NCBI GenBank assembly: GCA_041300865.1
Contig: JBFYTF010000146.1
Location: forward strand, 1-42,458
Length of the DNA: 42,458 bases
Direction: 5' to 3'
Source of the DNA: JAAYZQ01 sp041300865
GTDB taxonomy: Bacteria > Chloroflexota > Anaerolineae > JAAYZQ01
The notes under the pieces are model-generated. The model had not been told where the DNA came from and ran no database searches. It worked only from the letters and a program-made list of their open reading frames with translations. A program made the position numbers and the translations under genes. Positions within the stretch are counted from its first letter, which is position 1; each line of letters opens with the position of its first letter. Shown here piece after piece: positions 25,336-33,514 of the stretch.

Positions 25336-26780
25336 TGGTCGGCTTGTTGAGGGGCGAGCTGCCGTCCGGTGCCCGCCGAGAGGCCACCTGCTTGAGCCTG
25401 GCGGCCGCCGAAGTCTGCTGGGTGTTGCCCGTCTTTCTGGCCATCGGACAGCCCGGAGGCCAGCACCCGTGGCTGCTTACCTGGCTGGGGATGCTCGTCC
25501 TGCTCCTCACCTTTTTCTACGTCTACCGTGCCGTTGAGGCGGCTGGCCTGCGCGTGGGCCTCCAGAAAGCGCTGCTGGCCGTGATTCTGTTCCTGGCCAT
25601 CGCCTTCGTGCTTCAGTTTCACGTCTATAACGAGCCGGGTCAAGGTTGGGTCAGGGCGCTCATTCTCAGCTTGGCCGACGTCGATACCATTGATCCCCGC
25701 GGCTGGATGGCCGTCATGTTCCTCGTCTATTTCTGGGTGCGGGGGAACGGCCTCGCTCGCCGCAGCCTTTCCATCGAAAGCGTCGGCTTTAGCTTTCGGG
25801 CCGGGATCGTCATCCTTATTCTCGAGTCCCTGGTGCTTGGCCTGATGGTTCGGACCGACTTCTCGGGACTCGTGCCGCCCTACTTCTTTTTCGCCCTCGT
25901 GGCAGTCGCCCTGGCGCGCGTCGACGAGGTGACCCACTCGCTCAACAGCAGCCGCGTAGGCTACAGCGGCTTCTGGATCGGCTCCTCCGTCGCCGCGGTG
26001 GCGGTGCTGGTGCTGGTTGGAGCGGTTGTGGCGGCATTCTTCTCCGGCGGCGGGCTGCAGCAGGTCCTGGCCTGGCTCTCCCCGGTCTTTTACCTGTTCT
26101 GGGTTGTCATCGCGGCGATCGGCACCTTCCTGCTTCTGCTCCTCGAGGGATTGCTCTCGCTGTTGTCCATCGACCTGGAGACCCTGGGGGAGGGCATCAT
26201 GGACGCCCTGCGCCGCATCGGCGAGTTCCTCATGGCTCCCGGAGCAGTGCCGCCGGCCGGCGCCGACACCACGGAGCGGCCGGCCCTCCTCGGCTTCCTG
26301 CAGATAGCCTTTGTCGTCGGCATTCCCCTGTTGATCATCGCCCTCGCCCTCCTTGCAGGCTGGGCCCGCAGGCGACGGCTGGACCGGGAGGTGGGCGACG
26401 AGTCGCGCGAATCGACGCTTGCCTCCGGAGGGACGCGTCGAGGATTGCAGGCGATGCTCCGCGCCGGGCTGGAGCGCCTGGGTGAGCTGGCCGGCCTGGT
26501 CGATCGCTTTGGGCTGGGTTCGCGGTTTCTGGCCGCGGTCTCCATCCGGCGCATCTATGCCAACCTGGTGCGCCTGTCCACGCGAGAGGGCTATCCTCGC
26601 GCCCGCGCCGAGACGCCTTACGAATACCTTGTCACGCTGCGGCGGGCGCTCCCCGGCAGCGAAGCCGAGGTACAGATCATCACCGAGGCGTACGTCAATG
26701 CCCACTACGGCCAGGTGCCCGATACCCGCGAGGAGCTGGAGCGCATCCGCGCCTGCTGGGAGCGCATCCGGGCAGGGTAG
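25335..26780 (+). CDS. DUF4129 domain polytopic membrane protein
   Basis: This is a 481-residue protein with about eight or nine transmembrane helices in the first 350 residues, followed by a soluble C-terminal DUF4129 domain ('IRRIYANLVRLSTREGYPR', 'TPYEYLVTLRRALPGSEAEV', 'ITEAYVNAHYG'). In related loci this domain is fused to, or adjacent to, transglutaminase proteins in MoxR-DUF58 operons; no transglutaminase is present here. The ATG at 25335 overlaps the DUF58 stop codon. A longer in-frame start at 25296 lies inside DUF58 and is less likely. Confidence 0.82.
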   Translation: MVGLLRGELPSGARREATCLSLAAAEVCWVLPVFLAIGQPGGQHPWLLTWLGMLVLLLTFFYVYRAVEAAGLRVGLQKALLAVILFLAIAFVLQFHVYNEPGQGWVRALILSLADVDTIDPRGWMAVMFLVYFWVRGNGLARRSLSIESVGFSFRAGIVILILESLVLGLMVRTDFSGLVPPYFFFALVAVALARVDEVTHSLNSSRVGYSGFWIGSSVAAVAVLVLVGAVVAAFFSGGGLQQVLAWLSPVFYLFWVVIAAIGTFLLLLLEGLLSLLSIDLETLGEGIMDALRRIGEFLMAPGAVPPAGADTTERPALLGFLQIAFVVGIPLLIIALALLAGWARRRRLDREVGDESRESTLASGGTRRGLQAMLRAGLERLGELAGLVDRFGLGSRFLAAVSIRRIYANLVRLSTREGYPRARAETPYEYLVTLRRALPGSEAEVQIITEAYVNAHYGQVPDTREELERIRACWERIRAG

Positions 26781-26855
26781 CGGCCCGTTGAAACCACCGC
26801 CCGTTCTGGCTCGTTATACAGAGTGAGGGTCTCGTCGTGTAACGGGAGAAGGGGG

Positions 26856-27389
26856 ATGGATCATACCTGGACAAGCGATAGCACGCCAGACCCCGAGGCG
26901 GCCTTCTGCCGGCTCTTTGAGGGCCATCAATTCGAGATCGCCGCCTATCTCAGACGCCTGGTTGGCGACCCGGCGCTGGCCGAGGACCTGTCGCAGGACA
27001 CGTTTGAGAAGGCTTTGCGTGCCCTGGGCGGGCTACCGGCGGGGGCCAACACGCGGGCCTGGCTGTACCGCATCGCCACCAACACGGCCCTCGACTGGCT
27101 GCGCCGCCGGAAGCTGATTACATGGCTTCCCCTTCTCGACCGCGACACAGACCCCACGGCCCTGACCTCGTTTGCCGACGCTTCGCTGGAAAGCGTGACC
27201 GTGCAGCGCTCCCTGGGCCGCCTGCCCCCTCGCTACCGGGTGCCCCTGATCCTCTATGCCTGCCAGGGACTGTCAACCAAGGAGATCGCCGCCGTCCTGC
27301 GGATCTCGCAGGCGTCGGTCAAGACCCGGCTCTTTCGCGCCCGGGAAAAGTTCCGGCAGATCTATGCGCCGGAGGAGGTGAAACGGTGA
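26856..27389 (+). CDS. ECF-type RNA polymerase sigma factor
   Basis: This is a 177-residue ECF sigma factor. Region 2 includes 'FEIAAYLRRLVGDPALAEDL', 'SQDTFEKALRAL' and 'NTRAWLYRIATNTALDWLRRR'; region 4 includes 'LPPRYRVPLILYACQGLSTK' and the HTH 'AAVLRISQASVKTRLFRARE'. A purine-rich GGAGAAGGGGG ribosome site precedes the ATG at 26856. The next gene overlaps its stop by four bases and encodes a zinc anti-sigma domain fused to wall-binding and peptidase domains, so this sigma factor is probably released in response to cell-envelope state. Confidence 0.92.
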   Translation: MDHTWTSDSTPDPEAAFCRLFEGHQFEIAAYLRRLVGDPALAEDLSQDTFEKALRALGGLPAGANTRAWLYRIATNTALDWLRRRKLITWLPLLDRDTDPTALTSFADASLESVTVQRSLGRLPPRYRVPLILYACQGLSTKEIAAVLRISQASVKTRLFRAREKFRQIYAPEEVKR

Positions 27390-28564
27390 GCTGTGGCGAG
27401 ACGCGTCGCCTGTTGAGCTTTCGCCGCGAATGGACGCCGGCCGAGGGTACGGCGGTCGAGGCACACCTGGCATCCTGCCTGGCCTGCCAGGCTGTTGGCC
27501 GCGAGTACGAGCTGATGGACCGGCGGCTGGGGCGACTGTCAACACCGGTCATGGAGGCGCGCCTGCCGACGATGGTTAGCCGGCGCTGGCGTGCGAGAGA
27601 AGCGGAGGCGCCGGCCACTGTTCCTCTATCTCGCGGCCAGGCAGTAGCCCTACTCGCCCTTCTGGCCGCCGTCCTCGTCGTGGCCGCCGTCTGGTCCTCG
27701 CCGGGGCGGAAGATGGTTGGGGAGCTGCCCGCCGCGGCGCGCCTGACATCCCAGGGGCCCGAGGAGCCTGCGGCCACCGTGCCCGCGGCTCCCTTGCGCT
27801 CCGGCATCATCACCTACACCATGGGCATCACCGAGAACCTGGAGTCCGTCACCCGGCGCTTTGGCCTCAAGCCTGAAACGGTGCTATTTGCCAACCTACA
27901 ACACCCTCATAGCCCGGGCAGGATTTCTTTGCCAACGGAGTTGATCATCCTGCCCATCGACGGTGCCCTGTACACCGTGCAGCCGGGCGACACCCTGGAA
28001 AAGGTTGCCCTGCGCCATAGGGTCACGGAGGAAGCCATCACCGGCTTTGCGCTAAACGGCCTGGAGAAGCCCTACGAGCTGCGACCGGGCCAACAACTCA
28101 TCGTGCCCGGTGCCACCCGGTTCTACATAAAAGGCGCTGTCTATTACGTAGGCCCGGCGCTCAGCAGCCAGGCCTATCCATATCCACCTGACGCGCCCAA
28201 GGGCAGCGGGATCTTTGCCTGGCCCACGGAAGGCTACCTGATGCAGGGCTACTGGAGAGAGCACCCGGCCATCGACATCGCCAACGAGACGGGCACGCCG
28301 GTGGTCGCCGCCGATCACGGCTACGTGATCCTGGCCGGCAAGGACGTCAGCGTGTATGGCAAGCAGGTCCTGATCGGTCATGGCAACGGCTACACGACAC
28401 GCTACGCCCACCTGGATACGATGCTGGTCTACACCGGCGCGGTGGTCTCCAAGGGGCAGCAGATCGGGACCATGGGCAGTACCGGGAGCGCCACGGAGTC
28501 CCACCTGCACTTCGAGATCGTTGAAGAGGGGCTGCGCCGCAACCCGCTCAGCCTCTTGCCCTGA
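27386..28564 (+). CDS. Anti-sigma factor fused to two LysM domains and an M23 peptidase
   Basis: This is a 392-residue product starting at GTG 27386, which overlaps the sigma gene. The N-terminal zinc anti-sigma (ZAS) motif has Cys3 and His27-x3-Cys31-x2-Cys34 ('AHLASCLACQ'). One transmembrane helix follows (about 82-101, 'GQAVALLALLAAVLVVAAVW'). Outside the membrane are two LysM-like repeats (about 140-195 and 198-245, the second with 'YTVQPGDTLEKVALRHRV') and an M23/LytM domain (about 270-390). The M23 domain has metal and catalytic motifs 'HPAIDIAN', 'YAHLDTM' and 'SHLHFEI', which look intact. It would tie sigma release directly to peptidoglycan binding or cleavage. All domains lie in one frame with no sign of a fusion artefact. 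Confidence 0.88.
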   Translation: MSCGETRRLLSFRREWTPAEGTAVEAHLASCLACQAVGREYELMDRRLGRLSTPVMEARLPTMVSRRWRAREAEAPATVPLSRGQAVALLALLAAVLVVAAVWSSPGRKMVGELPAAARLTSQGPEEPAATVPAAPLRSGIITYTMGITENLESVTRRFGLKPETVLFANLQHPHSPGRISLPTELIILPIDGALYTVQPGDTLEKVALRHRVTEEAITGFALNGLEKPYELRPGQQLIVPGATRFYIKGAVYYVGPALSSQAYPYPPDAPKGSGIFAWPTEGYLMQGYWREHPAIDIANETGTPVVAADHGYVILAGKDVSVYGKQVLIGHGNGYTTRYAHLDTMLVYTGAVVSKGQQIGTMGSTGSATESHLHFEIVEEGLRRNPLSLLP

Positions 28565-28594
28565 GGGCGGCCGGGCTCCTGGCTTCACTTTGCT

Positions 28595-29233
28595 TTACTG
28601 GGTGTGGCTGTGCTCTGTTCGCGAAGACGACGTCGCGCGAGGCCGCCGGGCGATGAGGAACGAGTCCGAGTCGCTCTCGGAAGTTCCGTCGGCGTAATAG
28701 ACCACGTCTAGGCCGGCAGCCTCTGCCAGGCGGCCGAGCTCGCCCACCTCCAGGAGATAGCCAGGCGAGAAGTCAGGGCGGGTCTGCAACAGGCGCCGGT
28801 TGCGGTTGGCCTGGAAGAGGAGTCCACCGGGGCGCAGGCTGCGGGCCAGCCGGGGCATGAGGGCCCGGTTCAGGTAGAAAAAGACGACGACCACGTCGTA
28901 CCGCCCCGCAGGCACGGGCCAGCGGTCGAGGTCGGCCTGGACGAGGCGAAGCCGGTCCCGCAGCCCGAGGCGCCTGGCCTCCGCGCTCGCCGCTTGGAGG
29001 GCCACCTCGCTGACGTCCGCCGCGTCGACGGCATAGCCCTGGGCAGCCAAGTAGAGGGCGTTGCCGCCAAAGCCGCAGGCGACGTCCAGCGCCAGGCCGT
29101 GCCCGCTGGCAGGCAGAGCCTCGCGTAACAGGCCGGTGTGCTCCACCAGGAAGGCCTGCGGCCTGAAGTGGGCCGGCCCCTCGCGGCGGGCGTATTTCCG
29201 ATTCCAACGCGCTCGATCCGTCTCTTCCGGCAC
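28595..29233 (-). CDS. Class I SAM-dependent methyltransferase
   Basis: This is a 212-residue protein with the SAM-binding motif I 'LALDVACGFGGNALYLA' (about residues 47-63), motif II acidic residue in 'AVDAADVSEVAL', and later 'LRPGGLLFQANRNRRLL'. It resembles the TehB/methyltransferase_11 group, but the substrate cannot be told. The N-terminal 'RARWNRKYARREGPAHFRP' segment is common in TehB-like proteins. It is monocistronic and divergent from tex, with overlapping promoters between them. Confidence 0.85.
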   Translation of the reverse strand: MPEETDRARWNRKYARREGPAHFRPQAFLVEHTGLLREALPASGHGLALDVACGFGGNALYLAAQGYAVDAADVSEVALQAASAEARRLGLRDRLRLVQADLDRWPVPAGRYDVVVVFFYLNRALMPRLARSLRPGGLLFQANRNRRLLQTRPDFSPGYLLEVGELGRLAEAAGLDVVYYADGTSESDSDSFLIARRPRATSSSRTEHSHTQ

Positions 29234-29260
29234 GTTCCAACCCTCCCCGCGCTGCCCCGG

Positions 29261-29289
29261 ATTATAGCATGAAGACGTTTAGGTGTATA
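29261..29289 (-). promoter_or_regulatory. Promoter of the methyltransferase gene
   Basis: On the minus strand, a perfect TATAAT (plus 29261-29266) has an extended TG element, and TATACA at 17 bp serves as -35 (plus 29284-29289). A TATACT on the plus strand at 29286-29291 could serve the divergent tex gene, so the two promoters overlap. Confidence 0.55.
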
Positions 29290-29319
29290 CTGGGCACCAT
29301 TCCAGGAACTGGGGGAACC

Positions 29320-31473
29320 ATGACCGACCGTGATATCCTGGCCACCATAGCTTCTGAGCTGAAGCTGGCAACCACCCAGGTGGTGGCCACGGCTTCCCTG
29401 TTTGACGACGGCAACACCATCCCCTTTGTCGCCCGCTACCGTAAGGAGATGACCGGTGGGCTAGACGAGGAGCAGCTGCGCCAGATCGAGGCGCGCCTGG
29501 GCTACCTGCGCCGCCTCTCGGAGCGCCAGGCCGCCGTCCTCAAGAGCATCGAGGAGCAGGGCAAGCTGACGCCGGAGCTGGCAGCGGCTGTCGAAGCCGC
29601 AACGACCCTCCAGGCGGTGGAGGACCTTTACCTGCCCTACAAGCCCAAGCGGCGAACGCGGGCCACCATCGCCCGGGAACGGGGGCTGGAGCCGCTGGCC
29701 GACCTGCTCCTGCAACAGCAGGACGGCCGCCCCCTGGAAGAGCTGGCCTCTCCATTTCTCTCCGGCGAAGTGGCCGATTCCGCCGCTGCCTTGGCCGGCG
29801 CCCGCGACATCCTGGCTGAGCGATTGTCTGAAGATGCGGCCGTCCGCGGTGAGGCACGCAAGCTGGCCATGCGCAAGGCCGTGGTCGTCTGCCAATTGGC
29901 CGGCGACGAGGCCGAGGTGGACCCCGCCGGCAAGTACCGGCTGTACCACGACGTTGCCCTGCCCCTGCCTGACGTGCAGCCCCACCAGTGGCTGGCTATC
30001 AACCGCGGCGAGACAGATGGCGCCCTCCACGTGCGCCTCGACCTGCCCGAGGACGATATCCTGGATGTGATGGAGGTCAGCTTTCTGCGTGGGCCCCGCC
30101 GACCCATCCGGGACCAGGTGGAAGCGGCCATCGCCGATGGCTACCGACGGCTCCTGGCGCCTAGCGTGGAGCGAGACGTGCGGGCCAGCGAGGGCGATGA
30201 GGCTGACGAGCACGCTATCCAGGTCTTTACTGCCAACCTGCGCAAGCTCTTGCTGCAGCCGCCCCTGCGCGGTAAGGTGGTCATGGGCCTCGATCCCGGT
30301 TTCCGCACGGGCTGCAAGGTGGCCGTCGTGGATGCCACAGGCAAGGTGCTGGGCACCGACACCATCTACCCCCACGAGCCTGCCAGGCGCTGGGACGAGG
30401 CGAAAAAGATGTTGGGCGCCGCCATCCAGGCAACAGGGGTCGACGTCGTGGCCATCGGTAACGGCACCGCCAGCCGCGAGACAGAGCAGCTGGTGGCCGA
30501 AGTGATCGATGAGCACCCGGCGCTCCGCTATGCCATGGTCAGCGAGGCGGGAGCCTCGGTCTATTCAGCCTCGCCGCTGGCCCGCGCCGAGCTGCCGAAC
30601 CTGGACGTATCGCTGCGGGGTGCGGTCAGCATTGCCCGCCGTCTCCAGGATCCCCTCGCCGAGCTGGTCAAGATCGACCCGCAATCCATCGGCGTCGGTA
30701 TGTACCAGCACGACGTGGATCAAAAGAGGCTGGGCGAAGCGCTGGACGCCGTGGTGGAGTCGGTGGTGAACTATGTTGGCGTCGACGCCAACACCGCCTC
30801 CCCGGCGCTCCTGGCCTACGTGGCCGGTTTGAGCAAATCGGTGGCGGGCAACGTCGTCGCTTTGCGCGACGAGGAGGGGCCGTTCAAGAAGCGCTCGGAT
30901 CTGAAAAAGGTGAAGGGCCTGGGGCCAAGAGCTTACCAGCAGGCCGCCGGCTTTTTGCGGGTGCCCGATGCGGCCAATCCCCTGGATAACACGGCCATTC
31001 ATCCCGAATCGTATCAGACTGTGGAGAGGCTGATGGACCTGGCCGGCACGCGCTTGAAGGCGCGCGACATGCTCGGCCGGGTTCAAGCCGTCCGGGACGA
31101 GATGGGCCTGGCCGGCCTGGCGGAGCTGCTACACGTGGGTGAGCCGACCCTCATCGACATCCTGGATACCCTGGCCCGTCCCGGGCGCGACCCCCGCGAG
31201 GACCTGCCGCCGCCTATCCTGCGCAACGACGTCCTGAAGATGGAGGATCTGCGGGAGGGGATGCGCCTAAAGGGCACGGTGCGCAACGTCGTGGACTTTG
31301 GCGCTTTTGTCGACATTGGCGTCAAGCAGGATGGGCTCGTGCACGTCTCAAAGATGGCCGACCGCTACGTGCGCAACCCCTTCGAAGTGGTCAGCGTCGG
31401 GGACGTGGTGGACGTCGTGGTGACGAGCGTGGACTTGCATCGGGGCCGCATCGGGCTCAGCATGCGTGATTAG
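29320..31473 (+). CDS. tex: Tex family RNA-binding transcription accessory protein
   Basis: This is a 717-residue protein with the full Tex layout. It has an N-terminal helical domain ('IPFVARYRKEMTGGLDEEQL'), a YqgF/RNase H-like domain ('VVMGLDPGFRTGCKVAVVDA', 'IGNGTASRETEQLVAEVI'), helix-hairpin-helix region ('RSDLKKVKGLGPRAYQQAAG', 'NPLDNTAIHPESY') and a C-terminal S1 RNA-binding domain ('LKGTVRNVVDFGAFVDIGVK', 'GLVHVSKMADRYV'). Tex proteins bind RNA and influence transcription and are broadly conserved. ATG 29320 follows a GGGGGAA site. Its stop overlaps the stop of the convergent GNAT gene. Confidence 0.95.
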   Translation: MTDRDILATIASELKLATTQVVATASLFDDGNTIPFVARYRKEMTGGLDEEQLRQIEARLGYLRRLSERQAAVLKSIEEQGKLTPELAAAVEAATTLQAVEDLYLPYKPKRRTRATIARERGLEPLADLLLQQQDGRPLEELASPFLSGEVADSAAALAGARDILAERLSEDAAVRGEARKLAMRKAVVVCQLAGDEAEVDPAGKYRLYHDVALPLPDVQPHQWLAINRGETDGALHVRLDLPEDDILDVMEVSFLRGPRRPIRDQVEAAIADGYRRLLAPSVERDVRASEGDEADEHAIQVFTANLRKLLLQPPLRGKVVMGLDPGFRTGCKVAVVDATGKVLGTDTIYPHEPARRWDEAKKMLGAAIQATGVDVVAIGNGTASRETEQLVAEVIDEHPALRYAMVSEAGASVYSASPLARAELPNLDVSLRGAVSIARRLQDPLAELVKIDPQSIGVGMYQHDVDQKRLGEALDAVVESVVNYVGVDANTASPALLAYVAGLSKSVAGNVVALRDEEGPFKKRSDLKKVKGLGPRAYQQAAGFLRVPDAANPLDNTAIHPESYQTVERLMDLAGTRLKARDMLGRVQAVRDEMGLAGLAELLHVGEPTLIDILDTLARPGRDPREDLPPPILRNDVLKMEDLREGMRLKGTVRNVVDFGAFVDIGVKQDGLVHVSKMADRYVRNPFEVVSVGDVVDVVVTSVDLHRGRIGLSMRD

Positions 31474-32114
31474 GGACGCCTGGGCCCGCTGCGGGATGCG
31501 CTCGGCTGCCCCGTCTCGTCGCCCGCCCGCGACCGCCACTGGTCGCGGGTGATGGCCAGGTCGTAGAACAACAGCTCGTGCAGATTCCCTCTGCGGCGAA
31601 AGAACCGCTGAAGGTGTTTGTAGCGGGGGTCTCGCCGCAGGACGTCAAAGCTGGGGTGCGAGGCCATGCGAAAGTGCTGGCCAATGTAACGAAAGCCCAG
31701 GGTCTGGTAGGCTCGCACCGCCCGCAGATTGGTGGCCGCCACGTCGAGGACCATCTCCTCAAAGCCCAGGCTGTCAAAGTAGTAGTCGAGAAAGAGCGTC
31801 AGGGCCTCGGAGCCGTAGCCCTGGCTCACGAAGTCGGCGCCGAGGGTGATGCCCAGGCGTGCTGACTGGGTGTCGTTGATCTCGCGCAGGGTCAAGCTGC
31901 CGATGACCCGTTGCTTCTCATCCTCTACTGTGTAGAGGCGCCGCGAAGGGTCACGGCTGCGCCACTCGAACCAGCGGATGGTATCCGCCTTGCTGTGCCG
32001 GGGAAAATCGAAGGCCTGGTACAACGGGTCGGCAAAGGGGCGCCATTTCATCATGGCGTCCAGGTCGTCCCGGACCATCGGCCGAATCGTCACCCGATGT
32101 CCGTTCAGTTTCAT
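31470..32114 (-). CDS. GNAT-family N-acetyltransferase
   Basis: This is a 214-residue acetyltransferase of the RimJ/RimL-like (Acetyltransf_3) group. The N terminus 'VTIRPMVRDDLDAMMKW' is typical, the acetyl-CoA loop appears as 'FVSQGYGSEALTLFLDYYF', and 'NLRAVRAYQTLGFRYIG' closes the fold. The C-terminal 40 residues are basic and probably unstructured. The substrate is unknown. No ribosome binding site is visible; a promoter with TATCAT ends only nine bases before the ATG, so the mRNA may be nearly leaderless. The stop codon overlaps that of tex. Confidence 0.88.
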   Translation of the reverse strand: MKLNGHRVTIRPMVRDDLDAMMKWRPFADPLYQAFDFPRHSKADTIRWFEWRSRDPSRRLYTVEDEKQRVIGSLTLREINDTQSARLGITLGADFVSQGYGSEALTLFLDYYFDSLGFEEMVLDVAATNLRAVRAYQTLGFRYIGQHFRMASHPSFDVLRRDPRYKHLQRFFRRRGNLHELLFYDLAITRDQWRSRAGDETGQPSASRSGPRRP

Positions 32115-32122
32115 CGTTGGCT

Positions 32123-32151
32123 ATGATACCACGCTCTGCGTCAAACGGCAA
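32123..32151 (-). promoter_or_regulatory. Promoter giving a possibly leaderless GNAT mRNA
   Basis: On the minus strand, TTGCCG (-35; plus 32146-32151), a 17-bp spacer and TATCAT (-10; plus 32123-32128) are present. The expected start site near 32116 lies within about two bases of the ATG at 32114. Confidence 0.5.
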
Positions 32152-32187
32152 GTGGCCGGTTCTCTATTTTCCGCGAGCGCCAAACAA

Positions 32188-32225
32188 AGAGAGCGACCGG
32201 GGGGAGATTCCGCTCCCCCCCGGTC
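32188..32225 (-). terminator. Rho-independent terminator of the saccharopine-pathway operon
   Basis: A 12-bp stem, GACCGGGGGGAG (plus 32195-32206) with CTCCCCCCCGGTC (32213-32225; one bulged C), has a 6-nt loop. On the minus strand it is followed by a T-rich stretch (CTCTCTTTGTTT). It lies 87 bp past the stop of the aminotransferase gene. Confidence 0.6.
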
Positions 32226-32311
32226 AGGGAGAAAGGAGAAAGCACCTTGTGCCTGGTGCTGAATATTGGACGTTCCAGGCCACCGAAAAGTTCCAGGGGC
32301 GGTGGCCGGCG

Positions 32312-33514
32312 CTAGCTCATCCGCAGCACCTTTTCGAGGCGTTCGACGGCCCAGTCAATCTCTGCCCGGCTGATGACCAGCGGCGGCGCAAGGCGGATGA
32401 CGTTCCAATGCGTCTCTTTGGCCAGAACGCCCTCGCGCATGAGCGCTTCACAAAACCGGCGCGCGCCTCCGGCAGACGGTTTGAGCACGATGCCGACCCA
32501 CAGCCCCTTGCCGCGAATATGCTGCACGTGGGGGCTGGCGATGGTCGACAGTCGCTCCATCAGGTAATCTCCCAGTTCCGCGGCCCGCTCGATGAGCTTT
32601 TCCTCCTGCAGCACTTTGAGAGCCTCGCGGGCCACGGCGCAGCCGAGAGGATTGCCGCCGAACGTGGAGCCGTGGTCCCCCGGCTGGAGTACCCCCAGGA
32701 TGGCGCGGCTGGAGAGGACGGCCGAAACAGGGTACATGCCGCCCGATAGCGCCTTGCCCACCGTCACCATGTCGGCGCGAACGCCCTCGTGCTCGGCCGC
32801 GAGGAGCTTTCCGGTGCGGCCCAGCCCGCTTTGGATCTCGTCGGTGATAAGCAGCACGTTGTGGCGCGTGCACACTTCCCGCACCTGGCTCAGGTAGCCT
32901 TCGGGGGGCAGCACCACGCCTCCCTCGCCCTGGATCGGCTCGACCAGGAAGGCGACGGTGTTTGGCGTGATGGCCGCTTCCAGGGCCGACGCATCACCGT
33001 AGCTGATGAGGTCAAAGCCGGGGGTAAAGGGCCCGAACCCGTCGCGATACTGCTCTTCGGGAGAAAAGGTGACGATGCTGATGGTTCGCCCGTGAAAGTT
33101 ACCGTGACAGGCGAGGATGTGCGCCCGTTCGTCCTTGACGCCCTTCACCTGGTAACCCCACTTGCGCGCCACCTTGATGGCCGTTTCGACCGCCTCGGCG
33201 CCCGAGTTCATGGGCAGCATCATCTCGTAGCCGGTCATCTCGCAGATCTCTTGGGCGAGCAGGGGCAGTTGATCGTTGCGAAAGGCGCGGCTGGTGAGGG
33301 CCAGCCGCGCTGCCTGCTCCACCATAACCTTGACCAGCCGGGGATGGCAGTGGCCCTGGTTCACGGCCGAGTAGGCGGCCAAGAAGTCCATGTAGCGCCG
33401 CCCCTCAACGTCTTCGACCCAAACGCCGTTCCCCCTCGTCAGGACGACGTCCAGGGGCTTGTAATTGTGGGCGTTGTACCGGTCTTCGAGGCTGATGTAC
33501 TCCTGCGCATTCAT
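32312..33514 (-). CDS. rocD: Ornithine--oxo-acid aminotransferase-like class III aminotransferase
   Basis: This is a 400-residue PLP enzyme. Class III landmarks are 'MNSGAEAVETAIKVARKWGY', 'HGNFHGRTISIVTFS', 'LVEPIQGEGGVVLPPEGYL', 'LITDEIQSGLGRTGK' and the PLP lysine in 'VTVGKALSGG'. It aligns best with ornithine aminotransferase, which makes glutamate semialdehyde and glutamate. Because it is the last gene of an operon with lysine-ketoglutarate reductase-like and saccharopine reductase-like genes, an action on lysine or aminoadipate semialdehyde is an alternative. Its start overlaps the preceding stop by four bases. Confidence 0.9.
   Translation of the reverse strand: MNAQEYISLEDRYNAHNYKPLDVVLTRGNGVWVEDVEGRRYMDFLAAYSAVNQGHCHPRLVKVMVEQAARLALTSRAFRNDQLPLLAQEICEMTGYEMMLPMNSGAEAVETAIKVARKWGYQVKGVKDERAHILACHGNFHGRTISIVTFSPEEQYRDGFGPFTPGFDLISYGDASALEAAITPNTVAFLVEPIQGEGGVVLPPEGYLSQVREVCTRHNVLLITDEIQSGLGRTGKLLAAEHEGVRADMVTVGKALSGGMYPVSAVLSSRAILGVLQPGDHGSTFGGNPLGCAVAREALKVLQEEKLIERAAELGDYLMERLSTIASPHVQHIRGKGLWVGIVLKPSAGGARRFCEALMREGVLAKETHWNVIRLAPPLVISRAEIDWAVERLEKVLRMS

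Noticed and set aside
25236..26705. Long minus-strand open frame opposite the DUF4129 gene
   Set aside because: It shows shadow composition; the plus strand encodes a DUF4129 membrane protein in a standard MoxR module.
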